In this document: piece by piece, positions 42,314-51,955 of the stretch
How positions within the stretch are numbered: the first letter of the stretch is position 1
How the letters are laid out: each line of letters opens with the position of its first letter
NCBI GenBank assembly: GCA_024516035.1
Contig: CM044961.1
Location: 9,378,094-9,442,093 of the forward strand
DNA: 64,000 bases
Source: Bactericera cockerelli
Taxonomy: Eukaryota > Arthropoda > Insecta > Hemiptera > Triozidae
Direction: 5' to 3'
Notes under the pieces: generated by a model
The model's database searches: none
What the model saw: the letters and a program-made list of their open reading frames with translations, nothing else
What the model was told of the DNA's origin: nothing
Made by a program: the position numbers and the translations under genes

Positions 42314-42375
<62 letters not shown>
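42313..42375. repeat. (GA)n microsatellite, long allele
   Basis: About 31 GA units. The mirror position in the right arm (61459-61478) has only about 10. Confidence 0.95.
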
Positions 42376-42378
<3 letters not shown>

Positions 42379-42667
42379 TTAACAAAAGAGGGAGTGTCAC
42401 TTAAAGACATTTCAGACTAATCCTGAGGTCTAAAAGATATGGACTTAAGTCTTCCGAGGTCTGAAAGATATGGACTTATGTCTGACTCAATTCTTATCTT
42501 ATTGAACTGTCTGATATACTAGTTTCAAGCGTGTTTTATCCAGACAGTACCCATCAATATTATTATAGTATTATTTATCGTACATTGTCCAAAATATACA
42601 CCTAACAATATTGATGTATATCTATTTGTACAATATACTTACCTACTCGTACACAATTTACATTACA

Positions 42668-42722
42668 GACCTCAGTAGCTTGATCGATAAGGCGGCGGAT
42701 TTGTAACCTGGAGGTCGGTTTT
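42668..42722 (+). repeat. SINE-5 head fragment
   Basis: GACCTCAGTAGCTTGATCGA, TAAGGCGGCGGATTTGTAAC, CTGGAGGTCGG. It stops before box B. The same truncation is in the mirror copy at 61116-61169, so it predates the arm duplication. Confidence 0.8.
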
Positions 42723-42851
42723 TTTCCCTCTAATATTGCTTTCTATATAAATAATTTGTCATCACCGCTCTAAATTTCCCAATTCACTTATTTCCCACAA
42801 AATATGCCTCCTTTCTATAAAATTTAGTACGTCTACTTTCTATTATATGTA

Positions 42852-43057
42852 CTGGTAGTCAAGTAGTAAACGCGCTAGTCTGGTAATCCAGGTAGCGTAG
42901 GGATCCAATGGTTCGAATCCCACCCAGTGCACGAATTTTTCCTCATTAATTTGAGTTTGTGACCACATAATAATAAGACTCTGAGGGTTAGGTGGTTAGA
43001 AAATGCTTTGAGTATTAACCTCGCCTGGTGGTTACCTTCCACTAAAGAGTGTTATTA
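42852..43057 (+). repeat. SINE-1, full-length
   Basis: Near-consensus: TGGTAGTCAAGTAGTAAACG, AATGGTTCGAATCCCACCC, GACTCTGAGGGTTAGGTGG, CTCGCCTGGTGGTTACCTTC. Mirrored at 60781-60984. Confidence 0.93.
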
Positions 43058-43170
43058 GGAGATGCCTCATTTGATGCTGTTTGTAAACACAATTATGTAA
43101 AATTGATTTAGTTTCAGATATGCAATCACATGATTTTCAACATCTTAATGTCCATTTACTTTATTATGGT

Positions 43171-43464
43171 AGTCACTGTGGCAGAGCGAGTTAGCGCGCT
43201 AGGCATTGCACACATGGTGACCTGGGTTCGATTCCCAGCGGGGCAGGATTTTTTCTGCTCTGTACTTGGATGTTCGGGGTCAACTCATACCTCGTGAGGA
43301 AAAATGAGTAGCTGCTTTAATGTGAAGCAGCGACCAGTGGCAGAATCTTAGGCAAAAAAATAATACAAGATATCGTAAATTAAAGTGGTAAAGTCCTATG
43401 ATTCTGCGCTACCCACTAAAATTGTGACATAATAACACAAAGAAAAAGCATTATTATATTATTA
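43171..43464 (+). repeat. SINE-6, full-length, left-arm-specific insertion
   Basis: Head AGTCACTGTGGCAGAGCGAG, TTAGCGCGCTAGGC, GACCTGGGTTCGATTCCCAG (box B). Body GAGGAAAAATGAGTAGCTGC, CTACCCACTAAAATTGTGAC. Tail AAAGCATTATTATATT. The 15-bp target duplication TTACTTTATTATGGT is at 43156-43170 and 43465-43479. The mirror position in the right arm (around 60680) has no SINE, which gives the unoccupied site. Confidence 0.95.
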
Positions 43465-43480
43465 TTACTTTATTATGGTT

Positions 43481-43700
43481 TGCAGACGCGGCCGGTTGGA
43501 AAATGTTTTAGGTTTGCTACCTGATACTAAAACGGGATTTATAGAGTCATTCCTTCCGTATGTAAAGAGTTGAAGTTTGTTAACCATGGCAATCTTAATA
43601 ATTATGTGTTTGTTATTCTAGAAATGTGTGATGTTTTTCATTGTGTACGAGCTAGGACTTGCTGAGAAAATCCTCTATTTTTCTTTTTCGTCTGGGGGTG
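43481..43700 (+). repeat. Unclassified interspersed repeat
   Basis: CGCGGCCGGTTGGAAAATGT, TACCTGATACTAAAACGGG, TTATTCTAGAAATGTGTGAT, CATTGTGTACGAGCTAGGAC. Further copies at 60470-60672 (mirror), 33918-34130 and a scrap near 2565. No coding frame. Confidence 0.65.
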
Positions 43701-43809
43701 CTGCAGTTCCGCAGCTCCTTAGCAATGGCCGCGCCTGTTTTGTACTTACCTAAAAGCTATACAGTATTGATCGAAAAAGTTCTATTATAATCTCTGAATA
43801 AACTTATTT

Positions 43810-44302
43810 ATTTTATAAACAATTGGATCAAGCTTTATTTACTTCTTTTATATACAATGAACATGGTAACAAGTTGAGAAATAAATATAAATAAAGCCTG
43901 ATCAAGGGTGGTAATAATGCCTTCGGCATTCTCTTCTTCTTCCGCACCAGTCGTGATATAAATATGACTATGTAGTTGAAAGCGACGTTAAACCAAAAAG
44001 AGTCCAGCTATAAGGCGGCAGATTTTTAACACGAAGGTCGGTGGTTCGAGTAAGTTTAGCAACTATTTACTAAATCGAGTTTCAATAGTTGTGACATTAC
44101 GTCGTGACTATAACACAAATTATGATAACTTACCTTAGTTTCTATGGACTAATATTGATGACATGATAATTAAGGAAGATAATGCCGAAGGCATAATCAC
44201 CAACCTTGATCGGGCTTTGTTTATATTTATTTTTTAACTTATTTATTATGTTCATTGTATATAAAAATTGTGTATAAAGCTTGATCGAATTGTTTATAAA
44301 TG
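43810..44302. repeat. Two LINE 3' tails in inverted orientation around SINE-4/SINE-5 pieces
   Basis: Minus-oriented tail 43810-43945 (ATCAAGGGTGGTAATAATGC, CTTCGGCATTCTCTTC), a plus SINE-4 end 43947-43999 (GACTATGTAGTTGAAAGCGA), a plus SINE-5 44005-44135 (AAGGCGGCAGATTTTTAACA, GGTGGTTCGAGT), then a plus LINE tail 44171-44302 (GAAGATAATGCCGAAGGCAT, CTTGATCGGGCTTTGT). The two tails form an inverted repeat within the larger arm. In frame they read EENAEGIITTLD-like and EDNAEGIITNLD-like before a stop. Confidence 0.72.
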
Positions 44303-45691
44303 ACATGATGACTCAATAACGCATGACATTTTCATCACGACAACAATCTACAAAATGTCAGAGGAAGAGACAGTGTTTTAGGGCGTTCGCCGCCTTAAAT
44401 TTATCCCGGGTTTTTAGATAAGATAAAAAATGGGGGAGACAAAGGACATTTTTTTACGACTTTGCTGATTACATTCCCTGATAACATAATTATACTTCGG
44501 ATGGAAATGCTCCAACCTCCATATAATAAATAATCTAATGGTTGTATATTTTTCAGATATATAGTTATTTATGTACCTAAATATATATCTATACATTTAT
44601 TATATGTTCACAGAGATTAAATAACAAAATTAGAAGTTCAAACAATGGAAAAATGCTAAAAAGAGGGAGAATAAATAGAGATAGAGATGGGAGGGGAAGA
44701 AACAAGAAAAAGAAGAATTTTCTTTTTTTACTCAAAAAAAGTTTCCCCTCTTTTTTTTATCATTTCCAAATTATCTTTTTTTTTCCTGGAACATCATCCC
44801 TTTTTTGCACAAGGGGGTGGAGGGGAGAGGACTGAGGAGGAGTAGGGGGAGGATTAGGAGGAAGAGGAGGAAGAAGGGAATCACATCACCATATTTAAGC
44901 GAAACTGTCCAGAACGAATGGTTTCAGGATCTGAGAGACATTTTCTTTTTCGGTGTGGAGTTGTTGGGAAAGAAAGCTATTTCTTCATCTCATCATCTCT
45001 GGTTTTCAACTTTTCACAGAAACTATCTAGCAAAACGAAAGTAATTAACACAAATATAATAACCAACTTTAACTTTCAAGTCCATCAATTTAAATTATAT
45101 CTACCTATTTAATTCACCATTTCATTAAGTATCTTCAGAAAAATTACATAACTCATCGCAAATACAGATGTGCTTTACAACAACTCCGCAGTTGTTTTAC
45201 ATTTCGAGAGAGCACAACTAAACCATTCACCGTCCCACTATGCTTCAAAATCTCCATTATTCACAGCAACATGGAGCATGTTGCCTTTTTAAATTTTAAA
45301 ATGTGATTTGTGAGCATGGTGTTTGAAATTTGAGAGGGTTTTAAATTTTCATCAAAGAGGGCGAAAAGGATAAAAATAATAAACTTAAGGATTAGTTCTG
45401 TTCTCAATGGGACCCTCTTCAGTTGCCATATTCATAATTCATGTAAGGCAGGGGTGTTGAATCTGTTTGGTAGGAGGGTCGTCAGTTCGACACTCGTAAA
45501 GATGTCAAAAACTGGTGCATGATATTTCCAAGACCTGGAAATGTGATGTTTTAAAGAATCTTGGAATCTGGAATCTGTCGAGTGTATCAGCTGTATCAGG
45601 ACATGAAATATTACCAGGGAGTCTTTGTAATTCGACAGACAATTGCCAGATATTTATCATCGACATTACAATAATAATATACATTCGAACC

Positions 45692-45868
45692 TGTAACATC
45701 AGCTCATAAAATAATAACTCCTTATTGTTATTTAAACAAGATTAACTTTTATTTGTAACATTCTCAAAACGAATTCAAATTTCAACTGAAAGAAAAAAAA
45801 CTCAAAAGAAAAAGAATCATTTTCCTATCAACAACTTTGGTTGCCGTAGCAACTCAGCATCTCCTACA
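45692..45868 (-). repeat. 3' LTR of the Ty3/gypsy element
   Basis: 177 bp. On the minus strand it starts TGTAGGAGATGCTGAG and ends GATGTTACA. It contains ACAAATAAAAG, a polyadenylation-type AATAAA, and the short palindrome GTTGCTACGGCAAC. Confidence 0.95.
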
Positions 45869-45877
45869 TCCTCCCCT
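45869..45877 (-). other. Polypurine tract next to the 3' LTR
   Basis: AGGGGAGGA on the minus strand, directly abutting the 3' LTR, is the expected plus-strand primer. A second identical tract lies at 46165-46173 beside the duplicated internal LTR piece. Confidence 0.8.
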
Positions 45878-45997
45878 GACAACGTGAAGGAATCATTTCC
45901 TACAGCCTCCCCTGATAACGTGTAGGTGGTCTCAGTTGGGTCCGATCTCTTAGAATCCGTCCCTGGTCCTGGGGAGCTCTTGGTGAATTCTGGTCTG

Positions 45998-46164
45998 AGC
46001 TCATAAAATAATAACTCCTTATTGTTATTTAAACAAGATTAACTTTTATTTGTAACATTCTCAAAACGAATTCAAATTTCAACTGAAAGAAAAAAACTCA
46101 AAAGAAAAAGAATCATTTTCCTATCAACAACTTTGGTTGCCGTAGCAACTCAGCATCTCCTACA
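45998..46164 (-). repeat. Extra, incomplete LTR inside the element
   Basis: Identical to the 3' LTR but missing its last 9 bp (GATGTTACA). It belongs to a 297-bp tandem duplication: unit 1 is 45701-45997, unit 2 is 45998-46293. Each unit contains the LTR, the purine tract and the last gag-pol codons. Confidence 0.95.
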
Positions 46165-46195
46165 TCCTCCCCTGACAACGTGAAGGAATCATTTC

Positions 46196-49100
46196 CTACA
46201 GCCTCCCCTGATAACGTGTAGGTGGTCTCAGTTGGGTCCGATCTCTTAGAATCCGTCCCTGGTCCTGGGGAGCTCTTGGTGAATTCTGGTCTGGATTTTC
46301 ATTGTCATATCTTTCGATTGAAGAACTATTTTCTCCTTGGGGTTCTATGTATTTGCTGTTTTCCGTCGTTACTTGTGGGATGTATTCTGGCTGGTCTTTT
46401 TCGTCTTCATTTCTGCTCTTAAAATAGCCGTGTTTTAAATGTTGTCTTGTCCTTCTGAATACTCTTCCTTGATGATGTTTCACTAAATATGATCTTGGTG
46501 TATCATATTTCTGTATTACGACTCCTTTTTCCCAAGGTTTACTGGGTTCTACTTTCATCATGACTTCTTCTCCTTCGTTGCAATCTGACATAGGCCGTGT
46601 TGTGCGATCATAATATTTTTTATTTGAATCTTGCATATTAATAATTTTATTTCTTATTATATCAGGACTGATGACTTTTGGACTAAGTTGGACATTACTG
46701 ATTGGAATTTTTTCCTTCAGTTGTCTACCAAACATCATTTGAGCGGGAGAAAATCCAATACTTACTATTGGACAGTTTCGATATTGTAATAATGCCATAT
46801 TTAAATTCCCATCATTTTTCTTCAACATATCTTTTGCTATATTTACTGCTTTTTCTGACAGCCCGTTTCCTCTTGGATATCTGGGACTTGATGTCGTGCT
46901 TTTTATGTTCCATTCTTTTAGGAAATTCTGGAATTGAGAGCTAGAATATGGTACATTATCAGAGGTAATAATATCTGGTGCTCCATGATAAGAGAATATT
47001 TTTATGAATGTACCAATTAACTCATTTGAGTCTTTATTTCTTAATCTCTCTACTTCTATCCATTTAGAATAATAGTCATAAACAACTAAATAATTCACTC
47101 CTTTGAATTCCATGATATCTGAACCTATCTTTTCCCACGCCCGAGTAGGTACATCATGGGATAACATGGGTAACTTCGCATTCTCGTTACTATACTTCTG
47201 GCAAATCTCACATTTACGAATGTAATTTTCAATATTTTCATTTATATTATGCCAATAAAGATTTTCACGAGCTTTTGCTTTAATTTTACTCATTCCTAAG
47301 TGTGACTCATGCAAAAGTTTTAGCATAACACTTTGTAATTTTTTCGGAATAACAATTTTGTTGTCTTTAAATAAAATTCCATCCACAATTGTAAGAGAAT
47401 CTCTTATCCTGAAAAATACCTTCACTTCTTCTGTCAAATATTTTCCACCAATTGGCCACGAATTAGTTTGTACATAATTTATTACCTGTTGTAAGTCTGC
47501 GTCTCTCCCTGTAGCATCTAATACCATTTTCAACTTATCCTCACTTGCTGGATAACTTGGTGCCAATTCATGGATATAAATGTCGTAGTCAGATTTATTT
47601 TCTGTAAAATTCATGAGATAATTTCTGGATAGAGCGTCGGCAACATACATTTGAGTTCCTGGTAAATACTCAAGTTTAAGATCATAAGCAAATAATTTTA
47701 AAATCATTCGTTGCATTCTTGGTGATATTTTATCTATATTTTTCTTAACTATCGTAACCAAGGGTTTATGGTCTGTTTGTACTATCGTTATTTTACCGTA
47801 AATATAATAATGAAATTTTTCACATGCAAAAACTATTGCTAGGAGCTCTTTTTCGATTTGTGCATATCTCTTCTCTGTTTCAGTTAGAGAGCGTGATGCG
47901 TAAGATACCACGCTACCATTTTGTATCAAACAGGCACCTAAACCTGACTGGCTTGCATCACTCTGAATTGTAATATCCAAGTCAGGGTCAAAGTGACAAA
48001 GAATAGGGGCAGAAACAAGTAATTTTTTTATATTTTCCATTACTCTTTCATGTTCGTTATTCCAATGCCATATCACATCTTTTTTGGTAAGCTCGCGTAA
48101 AGGACTTGAAACTTCGCTAATATTTGGTATAAACCTTGTGAAATATTTTACCATGCCCAAAAATTGAAGCAGTCCTGTTTTATCTGTAGGTGATTTCATT
48201 TTTGAAATGGCCTCTGTACGTTGAGGATCAATCTGTGTACCTTCTTTACTTACAATATATCCCAGGATAGTCACTTTGTTCTTCTTGAACTGTATCTTCT
48301 CCTTGTTCATTGTCACCCCTGCTTTTTCCGCTCTGTCCATTACTTGCTTTAAAATCACATCATGCTCAATTTCTGTATGTGTCGATATATAAATATCATC
48401 TATATAAACTTTTACTCCTTCAATGTCTCCAAATAATTCAGTGTTTTTCTTCTGACACACTTCCGCAGTAGTAGAAATACCAAACGGACATCGTAGGTAT
48501 TTATACCTCCCAAAAGGGGTAGCAAAACAACAAAGGTCTGTTGATTTTTTATCCAAAACTATTTGATGAAATGAACTAGTCAAATCTAACACAGTAAAGA
48601 TTTGTTTGTTACTAATATCTGAAAGGATATCTTCTTGAGTAGGTATATAATGGGAATCTTTTATCACGTACCTGTTTAAATCTCGAGGGTCTAAACAAAT
48701 TCTTAAATCTTTATTAGGCTTTTCTCTTATAACTAATGGATGGCACCATTCATTTGGTTCATGTACTTTAATAATAATTCCGTCGTTTTCAAGTTGCTTT
48801 AATTTATTATGTAATTTCTCGTATAAAGACTTGGCTACTCTTCTGGCAGGATAACTTACCGGCACTGCATTATCTTTTATTTGTATAGAGTATGGTTTTC
48901 CCGGGAACTTGCCTATCCCTGTGAATACTGATTCATATTGTGCAATCAGATCTTCTTTTGACTCGAAAGTTTTATTTACGCTCGATACTCTGTAAACCAA
49001 TCCAGTCTTAGAACAGGTATTTAGTCCAAGAATAGGTTTTGATTTTAAATCAACCACCACAAATTTCAAAGGATAATATTTACCTTTGATGTAGCTTGGT

Positions 49101-50281
49101 ATCACGATAGTACCTACTGGTAAAATGGTATTATTACTATAAGCGATCAATTTAACTTCAGTTGGTTTTATTAGTTTCTTCAGTATACGTTTATCGAAAT
49201 TATACAAAGATTCAATCAAATTCAATGAAATGGCATTGCACTGTGCACCAGTATCCAATTTACATTCTACTGATTTATCCTTTAACGTTATTATTTCATT
49301 CCACTCGGTCTCAATATTCTTACCCAATGAATCTACTTGCAATGATCCCATCACATTTTCATTTCTCTTCTCGTCGTCATTCGAGTAACTTTGATTCTCT
49401 CTTTCTGAATTCTCCGCTTCCTCTTCTTCTAGTAATTGCACTCTCCTTCCGTTTCTATGTGACGGCCGATAATTATCTCTATAATCCTTAGAAAATAATT
49501 TTGACTTGTCTCTATAATTATTGGTTTGACTCTTCAATATGCATTTTGAAGCAAAATGTCCCCTTTTCTGGCAAAAATAACATGTCCCATTTATAGCTGG
49601 GCACATCATACTGTCATTGTGTAACCTACCACACTTATTGCAATCATTCTGATTAGTAAATCTTTTCTGTCTCACAAAATCAATTTCTTTCTCGTATTTT
49701 CCTTCTTTGCTATTCATATCAAACTTGGACATATCATTTGATTGGTATCGTACTGTGTGATATTTCTTGGCTAAATCCACTGCTTGATCTAGAGTTAATT
49801 TATTTTCGTCTAGAAATCTACATCTCAGGTTATTGTCCTTCACTCCCATTACCAATTTGTCTCTAACCATATTGTTTCTTTCTTCAGCATGATATTCGCA
49901 ACTGGTCACTCGTTTTTTTAACTCTAGCACATAATGATCAATACTTTGATCATTGCTTTGTGGAGGATAACTCAAGAATTTATATCTTTCATAAATAATA
50001 TTCTTAGTAGGTTCAAAATACCTTTGTAATTCATCTCTCACTTCATTATACTTTGTCTTCTTACTAAGTTCTAAAGCATTGTAAATATCAAGCAGTGATT
50101 CTCCTCCTATGTTCAAAAGTAATGCTACCTTACCGTCATCTTTAGCTGCTTCTTTCTCCGACGCTTTTAAGAATAGTTCAAACTGTTGTATAAATTTCTT
50201 CCACTGATCATTCAGATTTCCCTGCTCTCCGTCGAACTTATTTGGTACGCGACATTCCATTATTAATTTTAATTCACTCAA
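46196..50281 (-). CDS. Ty3/gypsy gag-pol polyprotein
   Basis: Uninterrupted 1361-codon frame, the normal size for a fused gag-pol. Order: gag (1-210), two zinc knuckles (C214-C247, CNKC and CYFCQKRGHFASKC), protease DTGA (343-346), reverse transcriptase with LDLTSSFHQ (565-573) and catalytic YIDD (626-629), RNase H with SDAS (774-777) and TDHKP (836-840), integrase zinc finger (H991, H994, C1024, C1027), and integrase catalytic D1055, D1108 and E1143 with 34 residues between the last two. Oddities are SDNVP instead of the usual SDNGP after D1108, and TTAEVCQKK in place of the usual SAPEVFQK. The tail after residue 1300 is duplicated in the DNA downstream. With identical LTRs, the element may be competent. 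Confidence 0.97.
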   Translation of the reverse strand: MSELKLIMECRVPNKFDGEQGNLNDQWKKFIQQFELFLKASEKEAAKDDGKVALLLNIGGESLLDIYNALELSKKTKYNEVRDELQRYFEPTKNIIYERYKFLSYPPQSNDQSIDHYVLELKKRVTSCEYHAEERNNMVRDKLVMGVKDNNLRCRFLDENKLTLDQAVDLAKKYHTVRYQSNDMSKFDMNSKEGKYEKEIDFVRQKRFTNQNDCNKCGRLHNDSMMCPAINGTCYFCQKRGHFASKCILKSQTNNYRDKSKLFSKDYRDNYRPSHRNGRRVQLLEEEEAENSERENQSYSNDDEKRNENVMGSLQVDSLGKNIETEWNEIITLKDKSVECKLDTGAQCNAISLNLIESLYNFDKRILKKLIKPTEVKLIAYSNNTILPVGTIVIPSYIKGKYYPLKFVVVDLKSKPILGLNTCSKTGLVYRVSSVNKTFESKEDLIAQYESVFTGIGKFPGKPYSIQIKDNAVPVSYPARRVAKSLYEKLHNKLKQLENDGIIIKVHEPNEWCHPLVIREKPNKDLRICLDPRDLNRYVIKDSHYIPTQEDILSDISNKQIFTVLDLTSSFHQIVLDKKSTDLCCFATPFGRYKYLRCPFGISTTAEVCQKKNTELFGDIEGVKVYIDDIYISTHTEIEHDVILKQVMDRAEKAGVTMNKEKIQFKKNKVTILGYIVSKEGTQIDPQRTEAISKMKSPTDKTGLLQFLGMVKYFTRFIPNISEVSSPLRELTKKDVIWHWNNEHERVMENIKKLLVSAPILCHFDPDLDITIQSDASQSGLGACLIQNGSVVSYASRSLTETEKRYAQIEKELLAIVFACEKFHYYIYGKITIVQTDHKPLVTIVKKNIDKISPRMQRMILKLFAYDLKLEYLPGTQMYVADALSRNYLMNFTENKSDYDIYIHELAPSYPASEDKLKMVLDATGRDADLQQVINYVQTNSWPIGGKYLTEEVKVFFRIRDSLTIVDGILFKDNKIVIPKKLQSVMLKLLHESHLGMSKIKAKARENLYWHNINENIENYIRKCEICQKYSNENAKLPMLSHDVPTRAWEKIGSDIMEFKGVNYLVVYDYYSKWIEVERLRNKDSNELIGTFIKIFSYHGAPDIITSDNVPYSSSQFQNFLKEWNIKSTTSSPRYPRGNGLSEKAVNIAKDMLKKNDGNLNMALLQYRNCPIVSIGFSPAQMMFGRQLKEKIPISNVQLSPKVISPDIIRNKIINMQDSNKKYYDRTTRPMSDCNEGEEVMMKVEPSKPWEKGVVIQKYDTPRSYLVKHHQGRVFRRTRQHLKHGYFKSRNEDEKDQPEYIPQVTTENSKYIEPQGENSSSIERYDNENPDQNSPRAPQDQGRILRDRTQLRPPTRYQGRL

Positions 50282-50289
50282 CTAATCAC

Positions 50290-50305
50290 CCCACTCCTGA
50301 CACCA
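50290..50305 (-). promoter_or_regulatory. Primer binding site, tRNA-Leu type
   Basis: TGGTGTCAGGAGTGGG on the minus strand starts immediately after the 5' LTR. It is complementary to CCCACTCCTGACACCA, the 3' end of animal tRNA-Leu as I recall it. The frame ATG (50281) follows closely, leaving a very short leader. Confidence 0.82.
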
Positions 50306-50481
50306 TGTAACATCAGCTCATAAAATAATAACTCCTTATTGTTATTTAAACAAGATTAACTTTTATTTGTAACATTCTCAAAACGAATTCAAATTTCAAC
50401 TGAAAGAAAAAAACTCAAAAGAAAAAGAATCATTTTCCTATCAACAACTTTGGTTGCCGTAGCAACTCAGCATCTCCTACA
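50306..50481 (-). repeat. 5' LTR of the Ty3/gypsy element
   Basis: 176 bp, one A shorter than the 3' LTR and otherwise identical. It is the promoter end for the minus-strand transcript. No clear TATA box is visible; short LTRs of this group often rely on initiator elements. Confidence 0.95.
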
Positions 50482-50486
50482 GAACC

Positions 50487-50575
50487 TGGATATAAGAAAA
50501 CTCGGAACAGGAGTTTTTTCTCTTATATCCAGGTTTCTCTTATAAAGTGGTTATTTTTTATTATAATAGACTGGT
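50487..50575. repeat. GGATATAAGAGA-type repeat
   Basis: Continuation of the repeat disrupted by the gypsy insertion: GGATATAAGAAAACTCGGAA, CAGGAGTTTTTTCTCTTATA, TCCAGGTTTCTCTTATAAAG. The undisrupted mirror is 56690-56775. Confidence 0.7.
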
Positions 50576-50639
50576 TGGAGTTCCACAAGAGAAGCACCAA
50601 TTAACACATCGACCTCTATTTAGATCTATTGTGACCAGT

Positions 50640-50851
50640 TGATTCTATTTGGTTTTAACGTCCTGATTTGGGGTTTTTACCGTTCATTCGCTACCCACAT
50701 GAACCTCACCCAGCCTAAGTAGGGCCGAAAATACTAGCCTCACGTGTATGGAGGGAACAGAATTTTCTTCGAAAAGTCTGCCCTAACCGGGAATCGAACT
50801 GGGGATTTCTGGACTACGGGCTGTAATCACAACTATTACGCCACGGAGGCT
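50640..50851 (-). repeat. SINE-3 copy
   Basis: Reverse: GATTCTATTTGGTTTTAACG, CACCCAGCCTAAGTAGGGCC, TCTTCGAAAAGTCTGCCC, box B complement GGGAATCGAACTGGGG, head end ATTACGCCACGGAGGC. The tail past GAATC is missing. Mirrored at 56385-56610. Confidence 0.88.
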
Positions 50852-51439
50852 GTCAACTATATTTCCATACTTTTTAACAAATTAGAACAGAATAGAATTA
50901 CCTGCTTGTTTAATGTTTTCTTGTCAAGAAAGTTGAAGCTTTCTTGTGAAGAATAAAGAAGAAAAAAATCCTAGAATAAAAGAAATTACCAAATATTATT
51001 TTAATCTTAAAAATGTCCCTTGGAATAAGTTCAGAAATTTTCTATTTATGAAGAAACTTGGGACACCCTGTATAAAATAAAGATTTCAAGATGCCTCGTC
51101 CTTCTCTCATGGACAAGTGTCCCGATGAAGATGTTCTACTCCACACATTCTTCTTCCTTTTAATGCTCTCAATTCATTTCAATAGATAATTAGGTAAGTC
51201 ATTACGCCACCACATTCTGGTTGAAATATCTCCATAACGGGAAAAAGAACCAATTAAAAAAAAAGTTTCAGTTCGTTCGGTCAATTATCTTTTAAAAAAT
51301 GATAATTTATGTGTACATTAATATTGAAGTATTCTTTTAGTTTTAAATGTATGTATTGAATACATTTTTTATTAGGTATATGTAAGTGTAATGCCTATAC
51401 ATTAAGTAATATAATTATGTACATAGGTATATCTCTATA

Positions 51440-51955
51440 TACAGGGTGGGGCAAAAGTCTGGAAACCCCTGATAACTTTCGAATGGCTTCTTCGATAAAA
51501 TTAAAATTTTGTACGGTAAACCGGGCTAATATATAAGACCTTCTTTTAGAGTGGGGTCGATTTTTGTTACCGGCCCCCATGTCGGGGCCAGGGGGGTCAA
51601 CTTCATTTTTTTTAAATACGAACCCCCACCTTGCGATACATTTTTGGAAAGGCCTTCAAATAAGAAAATACATTGGTGCAAATTTTATTTTTTAAATATT
51701 ATTTGTTTGCAAATGGCGTCCAACTTTGTGTATGCAGTAAAGTCTGGAAACCCCTGAATATCTTTCGAAAGGACTTTCTCAGTAAATTTAAAATTGTGTA
51801 CGGTAATCCTTGGTAATTAGACCTTATATTAAAATGGGACCGATTTTTTTTTACCGGCCCCCATGTCGGGGCCAGGGAGGCCAACTTCATTTTTTTAAAT
51901 ACGAAATCCCACCTTGCGATACATTTTTGAAAAGGTCTAATTACCCCGACTTACC
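51440..51955. repeat. Two direct copies of an unclassified MITE-like unit
   Basis: Unit 1 starts CAAAAGTCTGGAAACCCCTG at 51452; unit 2 starts AGTAAAGTCTGGAAACCCCT near 51737. Both contain ACCGGCCCCCATGTCGGGGC, GGGTCAACTTCATTTTTTT and CCACCTTGCGATACATTTTT. CCCCCATGTCGGGG is palindromic. The left end TACAGGGTGGGG is MITE-like. The second unit runs into the gap. Confidence 0.72.

Larger units (their letters stand above)
45692..50481 (-). mobile_element. Ty3/gypsy LTR retrotransposon, intact gag-pol, recent insertion
   Basis: About 4.8 kb. It begins and ends TGTA/TACA and is flanked by the 5-bp duplication GAACC (45687-45691 and 50482-50486). The LTRs (45692-45868 and 50306-50481) are identical except for one A in a homopolymer, so integration was very recent. 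It has a tRNA-Leu-type primer site, a purine tract and one uninterrupted gag-pol frame; no env. The right arm of the inverted repeat carries the empty site (one GAACC, near 56770). The 3' end has an extra tandem copy of 297 bp. The fused gag-pol and small LTRs recall the Mag-like group; the lineage is inferred. Confidence 0.96.
39778..51433. repeat. Large inverted repeat, left arm
   Basis: Reads as the reverse complement of 55805-64000 almost throughout. Anchors: ACTTTTTTCTGAGAGAAAAA at 39778 with the window end; the SINE-2 at 40461 with 63128-63333; the SINE-1 at 42852 with 60781-60984; the LINE tails at 43810-44302 with 59849-60345; the SINE-3 at 50640 with 56385; the end near 51433 with 55805. 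Without the gypsy element and SINE-6 the arm is about 6.5 kb. Differences are single bases, microsatellite lengths and whole-element insertions. The non-repeat stretches (39778-40460, 40945-41445, 41542-42312, 44303-45686, 50852-51433) show no gene. Confidence 0.93.

Noticed and set aside
46196..50481. Envelope gene in the gypsy element
   Set aside because: No frame of suitable size between the end of gag-pol and the 3' LTR; the space is filled by the tandem duplication.
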